64,000 nucleotides of DNA from Agromyces larvae (GTDB lineage: Bacteria; Actinomycetota; Actinomycetes; Actinomycetales; Microbacteriaceae): NCBI RefSeq assembly GCF_022811705.1, contig NZ_CP094528.1, positions 558,001 to 622,000 on the forward strand, read 5' to 3'. How positions within the stretch are numbered: the first letter of the stretch is position 1; each line of letters begins with the position of its first letter. Below the pieces are notes generated by a model. That model saw only the letters and a list, made by a program, of their open reading frames with translations. It searched no databases and was not told the origin of the DNA. The position numbers and the translations under genes were made by a program. Below, piece after piece: positions 63,966-64,000 of the stretch.

Positions 63966-64000
63966 TCAGGCGGGGCGGATCACCCGGGCGCGCACGAGCA
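63966..64000 (-). CDS. Possible 3' end of a further minus-strand gene
   Basis: On the minus strand an open frame enters from the window edge and ends LVRARVIRPA before a TGA at 63966. Ten codons cannot identify a family. The 94 bases between it and OsmC hold the OsmC ribosome site. Confidence 0.3.
   Translation of the reverse strand, partial: LVRARVIRPA

Overview
The window is very GC-rich and densely coded. Third codon positions are almost always G or C, and GTG starts and 4-base ATGA/GTGA gene overlaps are common. Actinobacterial markers include leaderless-looking promoters (TANNNT 6-7 bases before the start codon), a DUF222-HNH nuclease, a pnp leader resembling the actino-pnp RNA, and a bkdABC plus accA1/accD1/fadE/maoC/citE leucine locus. 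Gene content and the abundant GGCATCCG/CGGATGCC octamer suggest a member of the Microbacteriaceae, possibly near Agromyces; this is inference. It is a chromosomal segment: I see no tRNA, rRNA, CRISPR array, transposase or phage gene.

Layout. 1-6485: an L-fucose catabolism and uptake operon (aldo/keto reductase, lactonase, FucU mutarotase, RbsA/RbsC/RbsB-type ABC transporter) facing a FadR-type regulator, with a 70-bp perfect palindrome between them. 6519-10708: an Ada/AlkA DNA-repair protein, a GlcD-like FAD oxidase and a PrsW-type membrane protease. 10704-15000: a 26-bp tandem repeat, a GAF regulator with aldehyde dehydrogenase and DUF779 protein, a cluster of interleaved palindromic repeats, and an FKBP isomerase. 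15051-18282: a lysoplasmalogenase converging on an emfourin-like inhibitor, a DUF3137 protein and a protealysin-type M4 protease. 18347-23602: pyruvate formate-lyase and its activase between two CPBP-type membrane proteins. 23639-25436: DUF222-HNH and DUF488 proteins. 25571-35565: rpsO followed by small accessory genes (HNH nuclease, CGNR regulator, EamA exporter, thioredoxin, hydrolase, glycosyltransferase, flavin oxidoreductase pair, Lcp-like protein, dodecin). 35700-38502: a pnp leader RNA, pnp, and a 70-residue protein. 38499-43577: an ArsR-type regulator with divergent ABC-2 exporter, a DesK/DesR-type two-component system, and an Lrp regulator. 43743-54614: branched-chain 2-oxoacid dehydrogenase (bkdABC), a pterin dehydratase, a TetR regulator and the methylcrotonyl-CoA carboxylase/leucine operon. 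54718-64000: an aldo/keto reductase, M16 peptidase, histidine phosphatase, GNAT, MFS/MarR pair, a decayed duplicate region, dapB, an epimerase and OsmC.

How it fits together. The largest functional unit is branched-chain amino-acid breakdown: BkdABC makes isovaleryl-CoA from the leucine 2-oxoacid, and the acyl-CoA dehydrogenase, carboxylase, MaoC hydratase and CitE-like lyase carry it to acetoacetate and acetyl-CoA. Lrp and TetR regulators face these operons across clear inverted repeats. The second unit is fucose use. The conserved actinobacterial order rpsO, pnp, M16 peptidase, dapB is present in the right order and orientation but is split by three blocks of unrelated genes.

The most unusual items are the M4 protease-DUF3137-emfourin module, three repeat structures (5736-5805, 10704-10840, 14284-14445), the near-identical broken copy of the histidine phosphatase 3' end at 60542-60698, and the 9-bp repeat coding the tail of the ArsR regulator.
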